Source: Methylobacterium persicinum
GTDB taxonomy: Bacteria > Pseudomonadota > Alphaproteobacteria > Rhizobiales > Beijerinckiaceae
DNA length: 64,000 bases
Assembly: GCF_022179525.1 (NCBI RefSeq)
Contig: NZ_BPQX01000018.1
Coordinates: forward strand, 1 to 64,000
Direction: 5' to 3'
Of this stretch, positions 8,118 to 16,365 are shown piece after piece. The translations under genes were made by a program, and so were the position numbers. Under the pieces are notes generated by a model that worked only from the letters and a program-made list of their open reading frames with translations, was not told where the DNA came from and ran no database searches. How positions within the stretch are numbered: position 1 is the stretch's first letter; every line of letters starts with the position of its first letter.

Positions 8118-9944
8118 ATGGAACACGGTTTGGCGACGGCCGTCCTCTGCATCGCGGGCGGCGGAATCACTGCCCAGGTGATCGCTGCGCGCCTACGCAT
8201 CCCCGCCATCGTGCTGCTGCTCGCGCTCGGGTTCCTAGTCGGCCCCGTGCTCGGCTTGATGCACCCGACACGTGACTTCGGGGAAAGCCTGCGTCCGTTG
8301 ATTGGGTTGGCGGTGGCCATCGTAGTGTTCGAGGGTGGTCTCGCCCTCGACTTCCGCGAACTCAGGGCCACTGGCGAGGGCGTTCTCCGGCTCACTGCCT
8401 TCGCATTGCCGGTCAACTTCCTCTTGGGTACCCTGGCCGCTCATTTTATAGGCGGAATGCTGTGGGGACCCGCGTGGGTGTTCGGCGCCATCCTGGTCGT
8501 GACCGGCCCGACCGTGATCCTCCCGCTCCTGCGCCACGCCCGCCTGGAGCGGCGGTCTGCTGCCTTTCTCAAGTGGGAGGCCATCGTCAACGATCCAGTC
8601 GGGGCCATCCTCACGGCGGTCGTCATCGAGATCCTGGTGGGCGTGCCGCACGGTGCCGGCGAGACCCAAGCGGTCGCGCTGGCGCTCCACCTCGTCGAAG
8701 GCGTGCTGGTGGCGGGCGGACTCGGTGTTGGCTTTGCCCTCTTAGTGGCCTGGGCGTTCCGGCGCGATTTCGTTCCCGAAACGCTCAAGACGCCAGTGCT
8801 GCTTGCGCTCGCCCTCGTCGCCTACGTCGTCCCGAACCTGCTGATGCATGAGGCCGGGCTGATTGGCGCGACCGTGTTTGGCATCGCACTCGCCAACCGA
8901 CATGTGCCCGGCTTGGGGGAGTTGCGGCGGTTCAAGGAGGCGCTCGTCGTCCTGCTGGTGTCGTGCCTGTTCATCGTGCTCACCGCCGACCTCGACCTCG
9001 GCGTGCTCAACATGCTGTCCATGCCTATCCTCGGTCTCACGGCCGCCATCCTGTTCGCGGTTCGACCGGCCGCCATCTGGCTAGCGACATTGGGCAGCGA
9101 CTTATCGCGGCCGGAGCGGCTGTTCGTGGGCTGGATCGGTCCGCGCGGGATCGTCGCGGCCGCGGTCGCCGGTCTGGCCGGACCCCGTCTCACCGAGGCA
9201 GGCTACGCTGGCGGCGAACTGATCCAGCCTACCGTGTTTGCGGTCATCGTGGCGACTGTCATCCTCCACGGCTTTTCACTGCGCCCGCTGGCCCGGAAAC
9301 TGGGCCTCTCCGCCGCGGCCGAGACCCAACGGCTTGCCGTGGTGGGAGCTTCCGCATGGGCGAGCGATATGGTCGTCTCATTACACCGCGCGGGCGTGCC
9401 GGTGGTGCTGATCGACACCTACCCCGGCGCGCTCCATGGGGCTCGGGCGGCGGGGGTACCGACCCTACAGGCTGAGCTCCTCTCCCGGCATGCCGAGGAA
9501 GGTTTGGCCGACCATCCCCCCGACCACCTGCTGGCCGCGACCCGAGACGGGCTCTACAACGCACTTGTTTGTACTCGGTTGGGACCTGAGCTCGGCCGCG
9601 AGCGCGTCTATCAACTCGCACCGTCGGCGGATCATCTTTTGCATGAAGATACTGGCGTCAGCCGGGATACTCGCGGCAAGGTGGTGGGTACCGGTAAGAT
9701 CGATTTCGATGCGCTGGCCGGTCGACACGAAGCTGGTTGGCGATTCGAAGTCGTTCCTGCGAATACAGCGGTGCAGACCGATGCGATTGGCCTACTGATC
9801 ATCAAGACCGATGGCGCTGTCGAATTCCTCTCGGTCGACAACGAGCGTTCCGCCCCCGAAGAGGGGGATCGCCTCCTCGCCCTGGCTGCGCCGAAGGTTT
9901 TCCGCTGCGATAAGATGGATGAACCGTCGCCGGCGCACGCCTGA
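8118..9944 (+). CDS. CPA1-type cation:proton antiporter with C-terminal nucleotide-binding-like domain
   Basis: A 608-residue membrane protein. About a dozen hydrophobic segments cover residues 1-400. Typical antiporter motifs are seen: GPTVILPLL in the discontinuous-helix region, EAIVNDPVGAIL with the paired Asn-Asp of the transport site, and WIGPRGIVAAAVAGL. After residue 410 the sequence becomes soluble, with a Rossmann-like start (LAVVGASAWASDMVVSLHRAGVPVVLIDT), resembling TrkA-N/RCK regulatory domains. It should exchange Na+ or K+ for H+ at the inner membrane. ATG at 8118 has GGAGGGGG directly upstream; the frame extends to 7980 without a ribosome site. A 285-base gap separates it from pCL, so it is probably transcribed separately. 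Confidence 0.88.
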   Translation: MEHGLATAVLCIAGGGITAQVIAARLRIPAIVLLLALGFLVGPVLGLMHPTRDFGESLRPLIGLAVAIVVFEGGLALDFRELRATGEGVLRLTAFALPVNFLLGTLAAHFIGGMLWGPAWVFGAILVVTGPTVILPLLRHARLERRSAAFLKWEAIVNDPVGAILTAVVIEILVGVPHGAGETQAVALALHLVEGVLVAGGLGVGFALLVAWAFRRDFVPETLKTPVLLALALVAYVVPNLLMHEAGLIGATVFGIALANRHVPGLGELRRFKEALVVLLVSCLFIVLTADLDLGVLNMLSMPILGLTAAILFAVRPAAIWLATLGSDLSRPERLFVGWIGPRGIVAAAVAGLAGPRLTEAGYAGGELIQPTVFAVIVATVILHGFSLRPLARKLGLSAAAETQRLAVVGASAWASDMVVSLHRAGVPVVLIDTYPGALHGARAAGVPTLQAELLSRHAEEGLADHPPDHLLAATRDGLYNALVCTRLGPELGRERVYQLAPSADHLLHEDTGVSRDTRGKVVGTGKIDFDALAGRHEAGWRFEVVPANTAVQTDAIGLLIIKTDGAVEFLSVDNERSAPEEGDRLLALAAPKVFRCDKMDEPSPAHA

Positions 9945-10455
9945 CGAACCGGGACGGAAACCGCCGGCAAGCTGAACGGTTAGGCTCCTCGGTTGAAAAG
10001 CTATTCTGCCGGCGCGCTTAGCTTCCTTCCAAGCCGCCTAATTCCGGACCCATAACGATAGCGCGTTCCGGCGAGAAACGATTCTCAGCTCCTGTTGGAC
10101 GAGCCCATGGATTTTTCCGGCACACAGACGCGTTCTCGGCGAATATTGCCTCGTACCCACACCCGCCCACGGATAAGCGACGGCAAGGCGCGGATAAACG
10201 ACCAGCGTGCTATCGAAGTGAACGTCGCTTAACGCTCGACGTTGAGCACTGACACAGCCCGGACAAATGGCGGCGGATCGACAAGTCGCCAACATCGAGA
10301 ATCCGTCAAGCATCTCGAAGCAGAAATTTCGCAAGGGACTCAACTCAGCCGCGCGAACAGGCGTGGCATCCTCCCCGAAGCAGTCCTCCGTTCGCCGCCC
10401 GAAAACGTCGGCTCGCGGTATAAGTTCGCTATTGGCGAACGAATGAGATCAGCGC
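9945..10455. other. Intergenic region without a supported gene
   Basis: About 510 bases between the antiporter stop and the transporter stop. Short frames occur on both strands, but none has a ribosome site with a recognisable product. The only structure found is the hairpin at 10424-10440. Confidence 0.5.
10424..10440 (-). terminator. Candidate terminator hairpin after the YdcZ-family transporter
   Basis: GTTCGC-TATTG-GCGAAC forms a perfect 6-bp stem with a 5-base loop, 15 bases beyond the stop of the minus-strand transporter gene. On that strand it is followed by TTATA rather than a proper U-run, so it would be a weak terminator. Confidence 0.3.
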
Positions 10456-10902
10456 TTAGCGCCGGATCATGACGACGCCACCGATCAGCATGGCAACGCC
10501 GACCAGGCGGGTGAGGTCGACCGGCCTCTGCGCAAGACCCAGCCATCCGAACTGGTCGAAGGCGACCGACCCGAGCATCTGGCCGGCGACGAGCAGGGCG
10601 ATGAAGGTCGCAGCCCCGAGTTGCGGGACGAGGAAGATCGCGAGCCCGATGAAGATCGCGCCGAACATGCCGCCGCCCCAAACCCACCACGGGATGCGGC
10701 TGGCGACCGCGACGGACGGGACCGGGTCGCGCACGATGACGGCCAGTACGACCATGCACGCCACACCGACGGCGTAGCTCATGAAGCCTGACCACGCGGC
10801 CGAGTTGAGGGCCGCACGCAAGTTCGCGTTCATCACCTGCTGCACGACGATGCTGACACCGGCCACGACCGCGAGGGCTGATGAGAGAAGCACGTTAATC
10901 AT
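10456..10902 (-). CDS. YdcZ/DUF606-family DMT transporter
   Basis: A 148-residue inner-membrane protein with about five hydrophobic helices and family-like segments (VQQVMNANLRAALNSAAWSGFMSYAVG, WWVWGGGMFGAIFI, GAATFIALLVAGQMLGSVAFDQFGWLG). It belongs to the small DMT permeases of the DUF606 group; the substrate is not predictable. The frame opens at 10974, but ATG at 10902 begins directly at the first membrane helix. That choice also leaves the palindrome at 10956-10973 outside the coding region. It is divergent from a LysR regulator, which probably controls it. Confidence 0.82.
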   Translation of the reverse strand: MINVLLSSALAVVAGVSIVVQQVMNANLRAALNSAAWSGFMSYAVGVACMVVLAVIVRDPVPSVAVASRIPWWVWGGGMFGAIFIGLAIFLVPQLGAATFIALLVAGQMLGSVAFDQFGWLGLAQRPVDLTRLVGVAMLIGGVVMIRR

Positions 10903-10955
10903 CGCCCGTTGGTCCTGTCCGGCGGCATTGCGTCCGAGGTTCGGCGCCCCCGCAT

Positions 10956-10973
10956 TGACAACCATTGTTGTCA
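10956..10973. promoter_or_regulatory. Operator-like perfect inverted repeat between divergent genes
   Basis: TGACAAC-CATT-GTTGTCA is a perfect 7-bp inverted repeat with a 4-base spacer, centred in the 119-base gap between the transporter and the LysR gene. A TTGACA hexamer (10955-10960) overlaps its left arm. Position and symmetry suit a binding site for the divergently encoded regulator. Binding itself is inferred. Confidence 0.6.
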
Positions 10974-11021
10974 TATGCCGTCAAATGCCCAATACCCTTC
11001 TATCCATGCGCCGAAGGCATC

Positions 11022-11918
11022 ATGAACCCCGGTCATCTCGACCTTTTCCGCGCGGTTCTAAGGCATGGCGGAATGACCAAGGCCGCGGCCGCGCTCGGCA
11101 TTGGTCAGCCGTACGTGAGCAGGGCGATTGCGCAGCTTGAGTCCGAACTTGGCTTTGCGCTGTTCATTCGCGGACACGGCAGCGCGACGCCGACCGTCGA
11201 GGGCGAGGCGTTCGCCCGCGAGGTCGAGCGGACCTATGCCGGGCTCGACCACCTGCGCGCCGCCGCACGTCAGATCAGGGAACTGGGGACGGGGCCGCTG
11301 AAGGTCGCGTGTCAGCCGTCGCTCGCCTCGCGCCTGCTGCCGCGTGCAATCCGGCGTCTCGGCGTAGAATACCCGGGGGCACGCGTGGCGCTCCATGTAC
11401 CCTCGCCGGACGCGATCTGGTCATGGACGGCGTCCGGCCAGTGCGACCTTGGGATCGGGCGACCGCGCTCCGGCTATGTGGGCGTCAACAGCGAGCCGTT
11501 TATGACGGTTCGAGCGGTCTGCGCACTGCCAATCGGACACCCGTTGGCGGAGGCCGCCGTCGTGACCGTGCAGGATCTCATGAGCGAGACCCTGATCGCG
11601 GGGGCTCCCGGCGTTTTCCAGCAATCGGTCGAGGCGGCATTCGCCGCGGCGGCAGCGGAGCCGAGGTTCCTTCACATGGCTCAGTACACGGCCGCGCGAT
11701 GCGGCTTGGTGGCGGAAGGGGCCGGCTTAGCCCTCGTAGACCCCATCCCGGCGCGCGAACTCGCCCACCTTCCCATCGTGCTGCGCCCGTTTCGTCCCAG
11801 CCTGCCCATCGAGACGGTGATGATCCATCCGGTTGGTCGACCCTTGGGGCGACTGGCGGGACGGCTCATCAGCATCCTGAAGGACGAGCGGAAGGACATT
11901 CTGGCTGAGCAGGGATGA
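11022..11918 (+). CDS. LysR-family transcriptional regulator
   Basis: A 298-residue regulator. The N-terminal winged helix-turn-helix reads HLDLFRAVLRHGGMTKAAAALGIGQPYVSRAIAQLESELGFALFIR (residues 5-50), the classic LysR pattern. The rest resembles a periplasmic-binding-protein-like effector domain (PLKVACQPSLASRLLPRAIRRL onward). ATG at 11022 is preceded by GAAGG; an upstream in-frame start at 10965 would lie inside the palindrome and is less likely. It is transcribed away from the YdcZ-family transporter and is expected to bind the palindrome between them. The effector is unknown. Confidence 0.9.
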   Translation: MNPGHLDLFRAVLRHGGMTKAAAALGIGQPYVSRAIAQLESELGFALFIRGHGSATPTVEGEAFAREVERTYAGLDHLRAAARQIRELGTGPLKVACQPSLASRLLPRAIRRLGVEYPGARVALHVPSPDAIWSWTASGQCDLGIGRPRSGYVGVNSEPFMTVRAVCALPIGHPLAEAAVVTVQDLMSETLIAGAPGVFQQSVEAAFAAAAAEPRFLHMAQYTAARCGLVAEGAGLALVDPIPARELAHLPIVLRPFRPSLPIETVMIHPVGRPLGRLAGRLISILKDERKDILAEQG

Positions 11919-12311
11919 TGATCCGGCGTGACGCTCGTCCGGCGCGATCCGCATTCCTGGGTTCGGCTTAGTTATGAGGTTTCGCTACCTAGGATATAGG
12001 TGGTGAAAGCCCAAGTGGATTGATTAGACCTCGTCTGCTGCGCTCGCGATTCAACCAAGAGCGGAACGGCCGAAATTCACCCCATGCAGTCGCAGTCCTT
12101 TGGCGCCATGCGCCGGTAACGGACCTTCGGGTGAACCACCTGAATGGGGGCGGATCTGCGCATCTCGAACAGGCTGTGCCAAAGTGATCGCCCGCTCACG
12201 CACTGCGTGTCCTAAGCGATCTCCTCGTGACCGCTATGCCGAAGAATATGGTGCCGTATCAGGGGCTTCGGCGCCGGGCAAAGCCGTCCATGTCCCCACG
12301 TGTCAGGGGAG
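11919..12311. other. Intergenic region next to tRNA-Ser, no supported gene
   Basis: About 390 bases between the LysR stop and the tRNA 3' end. A plus-strand frame crosses it, but its translation is Arg/Ser/Pro-rich and continues antisense through the tRNA, so it is not accepted. No integrase, transposase remnant or copy of the tRNA 3' end was recognised here. Confidence 0.4.
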
Positions 12312-12403
12312 TGGCGGAGACGGAGGGATTCGAACCCTCGATACCCGATTAAGGGTATGCTCATTTAGCAAACGAGTGCCTTCAGCCTCTCGGCCACGTC
12401 TCC
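12312..12403 (-). tRNA. tRNA-Ser (anticodon GCU)
   Basis: On the minus strand the sequence starts GGAGACG and ends CGTCTCC-G-CCA, giving a 7-bp acceptor stem, a discriminator G and an encoded CCA. The anticodon stem CTCGT/ATGAG (one G-U pair) closes the loop TTGCTAA, so the anticodon is GCT. A long variable arm (ACCCTTAATCGGGT) and the T-loop GGTTCGAATC are class II tRNA-Ser features. Its 3' end faces the accessory region on the left, the usual geometry for integrating elements. Confidence 0.97.
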
Positions 12404-12415
12404 GGCAGACCGGCT

Positions 12416-13216
12416 CTAGGACGTCCGGCCGGAGCGGTCAAGACGATCCCGGTGGGTCGCGAGGCGGCGGCGCTCGTAATGCTTGGCGATCCGCAGGTGG
12501 CGCGAGATCGCATAGTTCATCGCCGTCAGGAAACCGTAGGTCCCCCGGGCGAAGTGGCGGCGGCCGAAATAGGCCTTCAGGAAGTTCCCCGGCAACTCCA
12601 CGAACACCCGCCAGGTTGGGATCACCACGCCCCGCGCCGCCAGATCGTCCGCCTGCTGGTCGGAGTAGCGGTTGAGCTTGTCGAGCTGGTCCCCTAGGGA
12701 GCGGACCGAGAAATGGTGGATCTTGCTCCGCAACTTGCCTGCCGTCGCGCCAGCCTCCAGGTCCACCCGGTCGAAGACCGGCGAGGTCGAGTAGCGGCCC
12801 CGGTCCTTCCGGTACAGGCGGACGGGGTAGAGCGTGTAGGCGAAGGGGTGCGGCCGTGTCTCGCCGGGGAAGATCTCCGCGATCCCGATCCGCCAGGCCG
12901 GATGGGCCGGTTCGCCCGCGGCGAACAGGGCGCGGATCTCGGCCGCGAGGCGGTCCGGCACCACTTCGTCCGCGTCGAGGTTCAGAAGCCACGTGTGCCG
13001 ACACTGCTCTTCGGCGAACCGCTTCTGCGGGCCGTAGCCCGGCCACGCGTTGTGAATCACCCGCGCGCCGAGGGAGGCCGCCAGGGCCTGCGTGCCGTCC
13101 TTGGAACCCGAATCCACGACGATTAGGTCGTCGGTCAGGTCTCGCACGGCCCCGATCGTCGCGCCGATGCGGTCCGCCTCGTTCCGGGCGATGATGAAGA
13201 CAGAAAGCGCAAGCAC
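12416..13216 (-). CDS. Family 2 glycosyltransferase (LPS core WaaE/KdtX-like)
   Basis: A 266-residue GT-A glycosyltransferase. The N-terminus ALSVFIIARNEADRIGATI, then LIVVDSGSKDGT and the metal-binding LNLDADEVV are the GT2 nucleotide-sugar and DxD motifs. The middle RLYRKDRGRYS and IHHFS resemble the lipopolysaccharide-core WaaE/KdtX group, which adds a sugar to the inner core. There is no membrane segment until a weak one near the C-terminus, so it acts at the cytoplasmic face of the inner membrane. The start is GTG at 13216. It ends 13 bases from tRNA-Ser, on the same strand. The exact sugar is not predictable. Confidence 0.85.
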   Translation of the reverse strand: MLALSVFIIARNEADRIGATIGAVRDLTDDLIVVDSGSKDGTQALAASLGARVIHNAWPGYGPQKRFAEEQCRHTWLLNLDADEVVPDRLAAEIRALFAAGEPAHPAWRIGIAEIFPGETRPHPFAYTLYPVRLYRKDRGRYSTSPVFDRVDLEAGATAGKLRSKIHHFSVRSLGDQLDKLNRYSDQQADDLAARGVVIPTWRVFVELPGNFLKAYFGRRHFARGTYGFLTAMNYAISRHLRIAKHYERRRLATHRDRLDRSGRTS

Positions 13217-13295
13217 GCCGATTACGATTTCCCGTTGCAGGCCGAGCCCTTAACGGCCGTGCCTGGGGTCGGCAAGTCGCCCCGGCCGCCGCCCG

Positions 13296-14564
13296 TCAGG
13301 ACAGCCAGCCCGGCATCCGGTCGAGGCCGATCAGTGCCTCGACACCCTGGCGCGGGCGGACCACCGCCGCCTCGGCGCCGCGGACCAGCACCTCCGGAAC
13401 CAGGGGCCGCGTGTTGTAGGTGCCCGCCTGCACGGCTCCGTAGGCGCCGGCGCTCATCACGGCGATGAGGTCTCCGGGGGCGGGCTCGGGCATCTCCCGC
13501 CCCTTGGCGAGGTAATCCCCGCTCTCGCAGACCGGGCCGACCACGTCGGCTACGAGCCGCGGGGCATCCGCATCCGGCTCCGCCACCGGGCGCAGGGCGT
13601 GGAAGGCGTCGTAGAGGGTCGGCCGAATCAGGTCGTTCATGGCCGCATCCACGATCACGAAGGTCCGGCCCTCGCCGCGCTTCACGTAGAGCACCTTCGT
13701 CACGAGGATCCCGGCATTGCCGGCGATCATCCGCCCGATCTCGAAGACCGGCCGCAGGCCGAGCGGGGCGAAATGCGGGCGCAGGGTGGCGGCCAGGGCG
13801 GCCGGGTCGGGGGGAGGGGCGTTGTCGTCCCGGTAGGGAATGCCGAGGCCGCCGCCGAAATCGATGTGCTTCAGGGCGTGCCCCTGCGCCATCAGGTCCC
13901 GGGCGAGGCCGCAGAGGCGGGCGGCGGCATCGGAGAAGGGCGTCAGGTCCGTGATCTGGCTGCCGATATGCATGTCGATCCCGTGGACCGCGAGACCCGG
14001 CAGGGCGGCGGCGCGGGCATAGACCTCCCGGGCGCGGGTGATCGGGATGCCGAACTTGTTCTCGTAGGTACCCGTCGAGATCTTGGCATGGGTCAGGGCA
14101 TCGACGTCGGGGTTTACCCGGACCGAAACCGGCGCCCGCAGGCCCATCCCGGAGGCGACGGCGGAGAGCTGGTCCAGCTCCGGCTCGCTCTCGACGTTGA
14201 AGCACAGGATGCCGGCCCGGAGCGCCGCCTCCATCTCCTCCCGGGTCTTGCCGACGCCGGAGAAGACGATTCTCTGCGGGTCGATCCCCGCCGCGAGCGC
14301 CCGGGCCAGTTCCCCGCCGGAGACGATGTCCATCCCCGCGCCGAGACGGCCGAGGGTCGCCAGCACCGCCTGGTTGGAATTCGCCTTCATAGCGTAGCAG
14401 ACGAGGGCCCCGTCGGCGGCGAAGGCGTCGGCGAAGACGCGGTAATGCCGCTCCAGGGTCGCGGTGCTGTAGCAATAGAACGGCGTGCCGACCTCGGCCG
14501 CCAGCCGCGCGAGATCGACCTCCTCCGCATGGAGGCGGCCGCCCTGGTAGTGGAAGTGGTGCAT
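13296..14564 (-). CDS. lysA: Diaminopimelate decarboxylase
   Basis: A 422-residue PLP enzyme of the alanine-racemase-fold decarboxylases. It removes CO2 from meso-diaminopimelate to make lysine. Visible landmarks are TPFYCYSTATLERHYRVF at the N-terminus, the PLP lysine in VCYAMKANSNQAVL, the glycine-rich HIDFGGGLGIPY, EIGRMIAGNAGILVTKV, and the substrate-binding Cys region VGPVCESGDYLAKGR. The length is normal. It lies immediately downstream of the small lipoprotein gene on the same strand (41 bases), the conserved alphaproteobacterial lptM-lysA arrangement. ATG at 14564 begins MHHFHYQGGRLHAE, as in relatives. Confidence 0.97.
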   Translation of the reverse strand: MHHFHYQGGRLHAEEVDLARLAAEVGTPFYCYSTATLERHYRVFADAFAADGALVCYAMKANSNQAVLATLGRLGAGMDIVSGGELARALAAGIDPQRIVFSGVGKTREEMEAALRAGILCFNVESEPELDQLSAVASGMGLRAPVSVRVNPDVDALTHAKISTGTYENKFGIPITRAREVYARAAALPGLAVHGIDMHIGSQITDLTPFSDAAARLCGLARDLMAQGHALKHIDFGGGLGIPYRDDNAPPPDPAALAATLRPHFAPLGLRPVFEIGRMIAGNAGILVTKVLYVKRGEGRTFVIVDAAMNDLIRPTLYDAFHALRPVAEPDADAPRLVADVVGPVCESGDYLAKGREMPEPAPGDLIAVMSAGAYGAVQAGTYNTRPLVPEVLVRGAEAAVVRPRQGVEALIGLDRMPGWLS

Positions 14565-14605
14565 CGCGCCTGTCGCCGTCGCTGCGTGGTCCGGACCGGG
14601 TCCGT

Positions 14606-14959
14606 CTACAGCAGCGGGTCGAGAATGAAAGGTTCCTTGGGGATCCGGTAGCCGCGCTTGGCGCCCTTGGTCGTCTGGACGGGGGCCTCGGAGCCCGAGG
14701 GCGGGATGGCGCTCGGTGCAAGTTCATCGCCGGCACGAACGGCCTCGGCATCCGGTTCGGCCTGTCCGCCGCCGAGTCCGATGCTGTCGGGGAGGATGCG
14801 GCCGGTCTTCACGGCCGATCCCGCGCCGTTCGTCGCCGCCGCGGGGGCGGTGGCGGAGGCCTGCGGCGGCTCGAGGGCGCCCCGGCGGCCGCAGCCGGCC
14901 AGGGCGAGGGCAGCGAGGCCGGCCACGGCCAGGAGTCGAAGGGCGGGTCGGGGCAACAT
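14606..14959 (-). CDS. lptM: Small lipoprotein of the LptM (YifL) family
   Basis: A 117-residue protein with a lipoprotein signal (LRLLAVAGLAALALAGCGRRGALEPP). The lipobox ALAGC followed by G-x-x-G-x-L-x-x-P is the family signature. In E. coli LptM helps the LptD outer-membrane translocon mature. The rest is disordered, Pro/Ala-rich, with a basic stretch (TTKGAKRGYRIPKEPFILDPLL) conserved at the C-terminus of rhizobial relatives. Location directly upstream of lysA is typical. ATG 14959 is preferred to the adjacent GTG 14962. Function in this organism is inferred from the family. Confidence 0.8.
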   Translation of the reverse strand: MLPRPALRLLAVAGLAALALAGCGRRGALEPPQASATAPAAATNGAGSAVKTGRILPDSIGLGGGQAEPDAEAVRAGDELAPSAIPPSGSEAPVQTTKGAKRGYRIPKEPFILDPLL

Positions 14960-15091
14960 CACGCGTGGGTCCGGCGGTCCCCGGCGGGCACCGCGCCCGG
15001 CCGGAGCATCACCTTAGCCGTTGCCGTGGCCCGGGGCGAGCGCATGTCCGCAACACGCGCCGCCCCGCTTGGGGCACGGCGCGCCCGCGAC

Positions 15092-15388
15092 TCAGCCGCG
15101 CTTGTCCCGGCTGCCGGAGGCGCCTTCACGCTTGGAGCCGCTCTGGCCCTGCTGGGCCTCGTAGGCGTCGATCGCCCGGCGGCAATTCTCCGACAGCTGC
15201 TTCCAGTTCCGCTGCATGCAGGCGTCGGTCGCCGGATCGTCGGGGGCGAGGTTGCCGCAATAGGAGAGATAATCCCCGGTGCAGTACTTCTTGAGCGTCT
15301 CGTTGCCTCGCTTCGACTGCTGGGCGGCGGCCGGGAGCGTCAGGGCGAGCGCCGCGGCGGCGGCGGTGACGATGTGCTTGAGGCGCAT
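15092..15388 (-). CDS. Secreted Cys-rich small protein
   Basis: A 98-residue protein with a signal peptide (MRLKHIVTAAAAALALTLPAAAQ). The mature part holds four cysteines in KKYCTGDYLSYCG and DACMQRNWKQLSENCRRAI, which resembles the cysteine-rich repeat of Golgi-GLG1-like and related bacterial periplasmic proteins. A charged, Gly/Ser-rich tail ends it. The spacing suggests two disulfides in the periplasm. It is 130 bases from lptM on the same strand. No function can be assigned. Confidence 0.72.
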   Translation of the reverse strand: MRLKHIVTAAAAALALTLPAAAQQSKRGNETLKKYCTGDYLSYCGNLAPDDPATDACMQRNWKQLSENCRRAIDAYEAQQGQSGSKREGASGSRDKRG

Positions 15389-15525
15389 GAGTACGCTTTC
15401 CGTATGGCTCTACTTCGAATTCGTGCGGCGCTGCGATGATGCCTCCGCGTGGTCGAAACATGGCGACCGCGCGAAATCAGCAAACGAGCCCCGATGCATC
15501 CGCCCCCTGGCCCGCGGGGCGGCTG

Positions 15526-16242
15526 TCAGACACGCTCAGGTTCCTGCTCGGGCACCGCGAAGGCGCCGGCCCGGGGCAGCCGGGCCTGTCCGACCAGGGC
15601 GTCGGCAACTTCGGCGATGCGCTTGCGCAGATCGGCATTCTCCCGCTCGACGGTCTCGTCGCGGCCCGGCGCCGCAGCCAGGGCCTGCTCCGCGGCCAGC
15701 AGGCTCGCGCGGAGGGCATCGCGCTCGGCGGCAAGGTCGGCGGCAAGGGCGGGCTCTGTTCCGGCCGCGGCGGTTGAGGTACCCCGCCGGAGGGCGATCA
15801 GGCTGTCGAGCAGGTCGGCATGGGCGTCCTCCAGGGCGTGGAGGGTGGCGAGGCTTACAGTCCCCTCGTCGCGGGACCGGGCGAGGGCCGTTTCCAGGTC
15901 GCCGTTCTCGCGGCGCACCTGCGCGAGTTGCGCGTCGCGCGCTTCGATGTCGCGGCTCAAGCTTGCGGCCTTCATCGTCCCGGCGCCGATGGCCACCAAG
16001 TCGGCGTGGCGCTGGGCCTTCACCACCTCCACCGTCCGTTCAAGCCGCCGCTCCCGGATCGCGAGTTGGGCGCGCAGGAAATCGCGCTCCGCCGCAATCT
16101 CGCCGGGGGAGAGGGGCAGCCGGGCTTCGGCCCGGCGGCGGGCGAGGCGCGCGGCGCGGGCATTCACGGCTGGCAGCACCAGGAGGCCGAGAAGGCTCGC
16201 AGCCAGGAAGCCCAGCGCGAAGATCATCGCCGTTTCGATCAA
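15526..16242 (-). CDS. Membrane-anchored coiled-coil protein of unknown function
   Basis: A 238-residue protein with a single N-terminal membrane helix (AMIFALGFLAASLLGLLVLPAV, residues 6-27), then long charged helices rich in Ala, Arg, Glu and Leu (RRRAEARLPLS..RDFLRAQLAIRERRLERTVEVVKAQ and beyond), consistent with a coiled coil facing the cytoplasm. Similar anchored coiled-coil proteins are common in Rhizobiales but not characterised. TTG at 16242 and ATG at 16227 are both possible starts; neither has a clear ribosome site. Confidence 0.7.
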   Translation of the reverse strand: MIETAMIFALGFLAASLLGLLVLPAVNARAARLARRRAEARLPLSPGEIAAERDFLRAQLAIRERRLERTVEVVKAQRHADLVAIGAGTMKAASLSRDIEARDAQLAQVRRENGDLETALARSRDEGTVSLATLHALEDAHADLLDSLIALRRGTSTAAAGTEPALAADLAAERDALRASLLAAEQALAAAPGRDETVERENADLRKRIAEVADALVGQARLPRAGAFAVPEQEPERV

Positions 16243-16365
16243 GACGAACCGCTCGCGTCCCGGGCCGGCCCATCCGGCCCTGCTTCACATTGGGCTTCTA
16301 GCGCAACTCTCAAGCGAGGCTAAGCCCATCGAGGACAGAGCGGGACGGATCTGCGGCCCGGTGTG

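Noticed and set aside
41-12300. CRISPR array or transposase remnants in the accessory part
   Set aside because: No regularly spaced direct repeats of 25-40 bases and no transposase or integrase motif were seen on either strand.
12100-12675. Plus-strand 191-residue frame across tRNA-Ser
   Set aside because: It runs antisense through a clear tRNA and a glycosyltransferase gene and has an Arg/Ser/Pro-rich composition typical of high-GC shadow frames.
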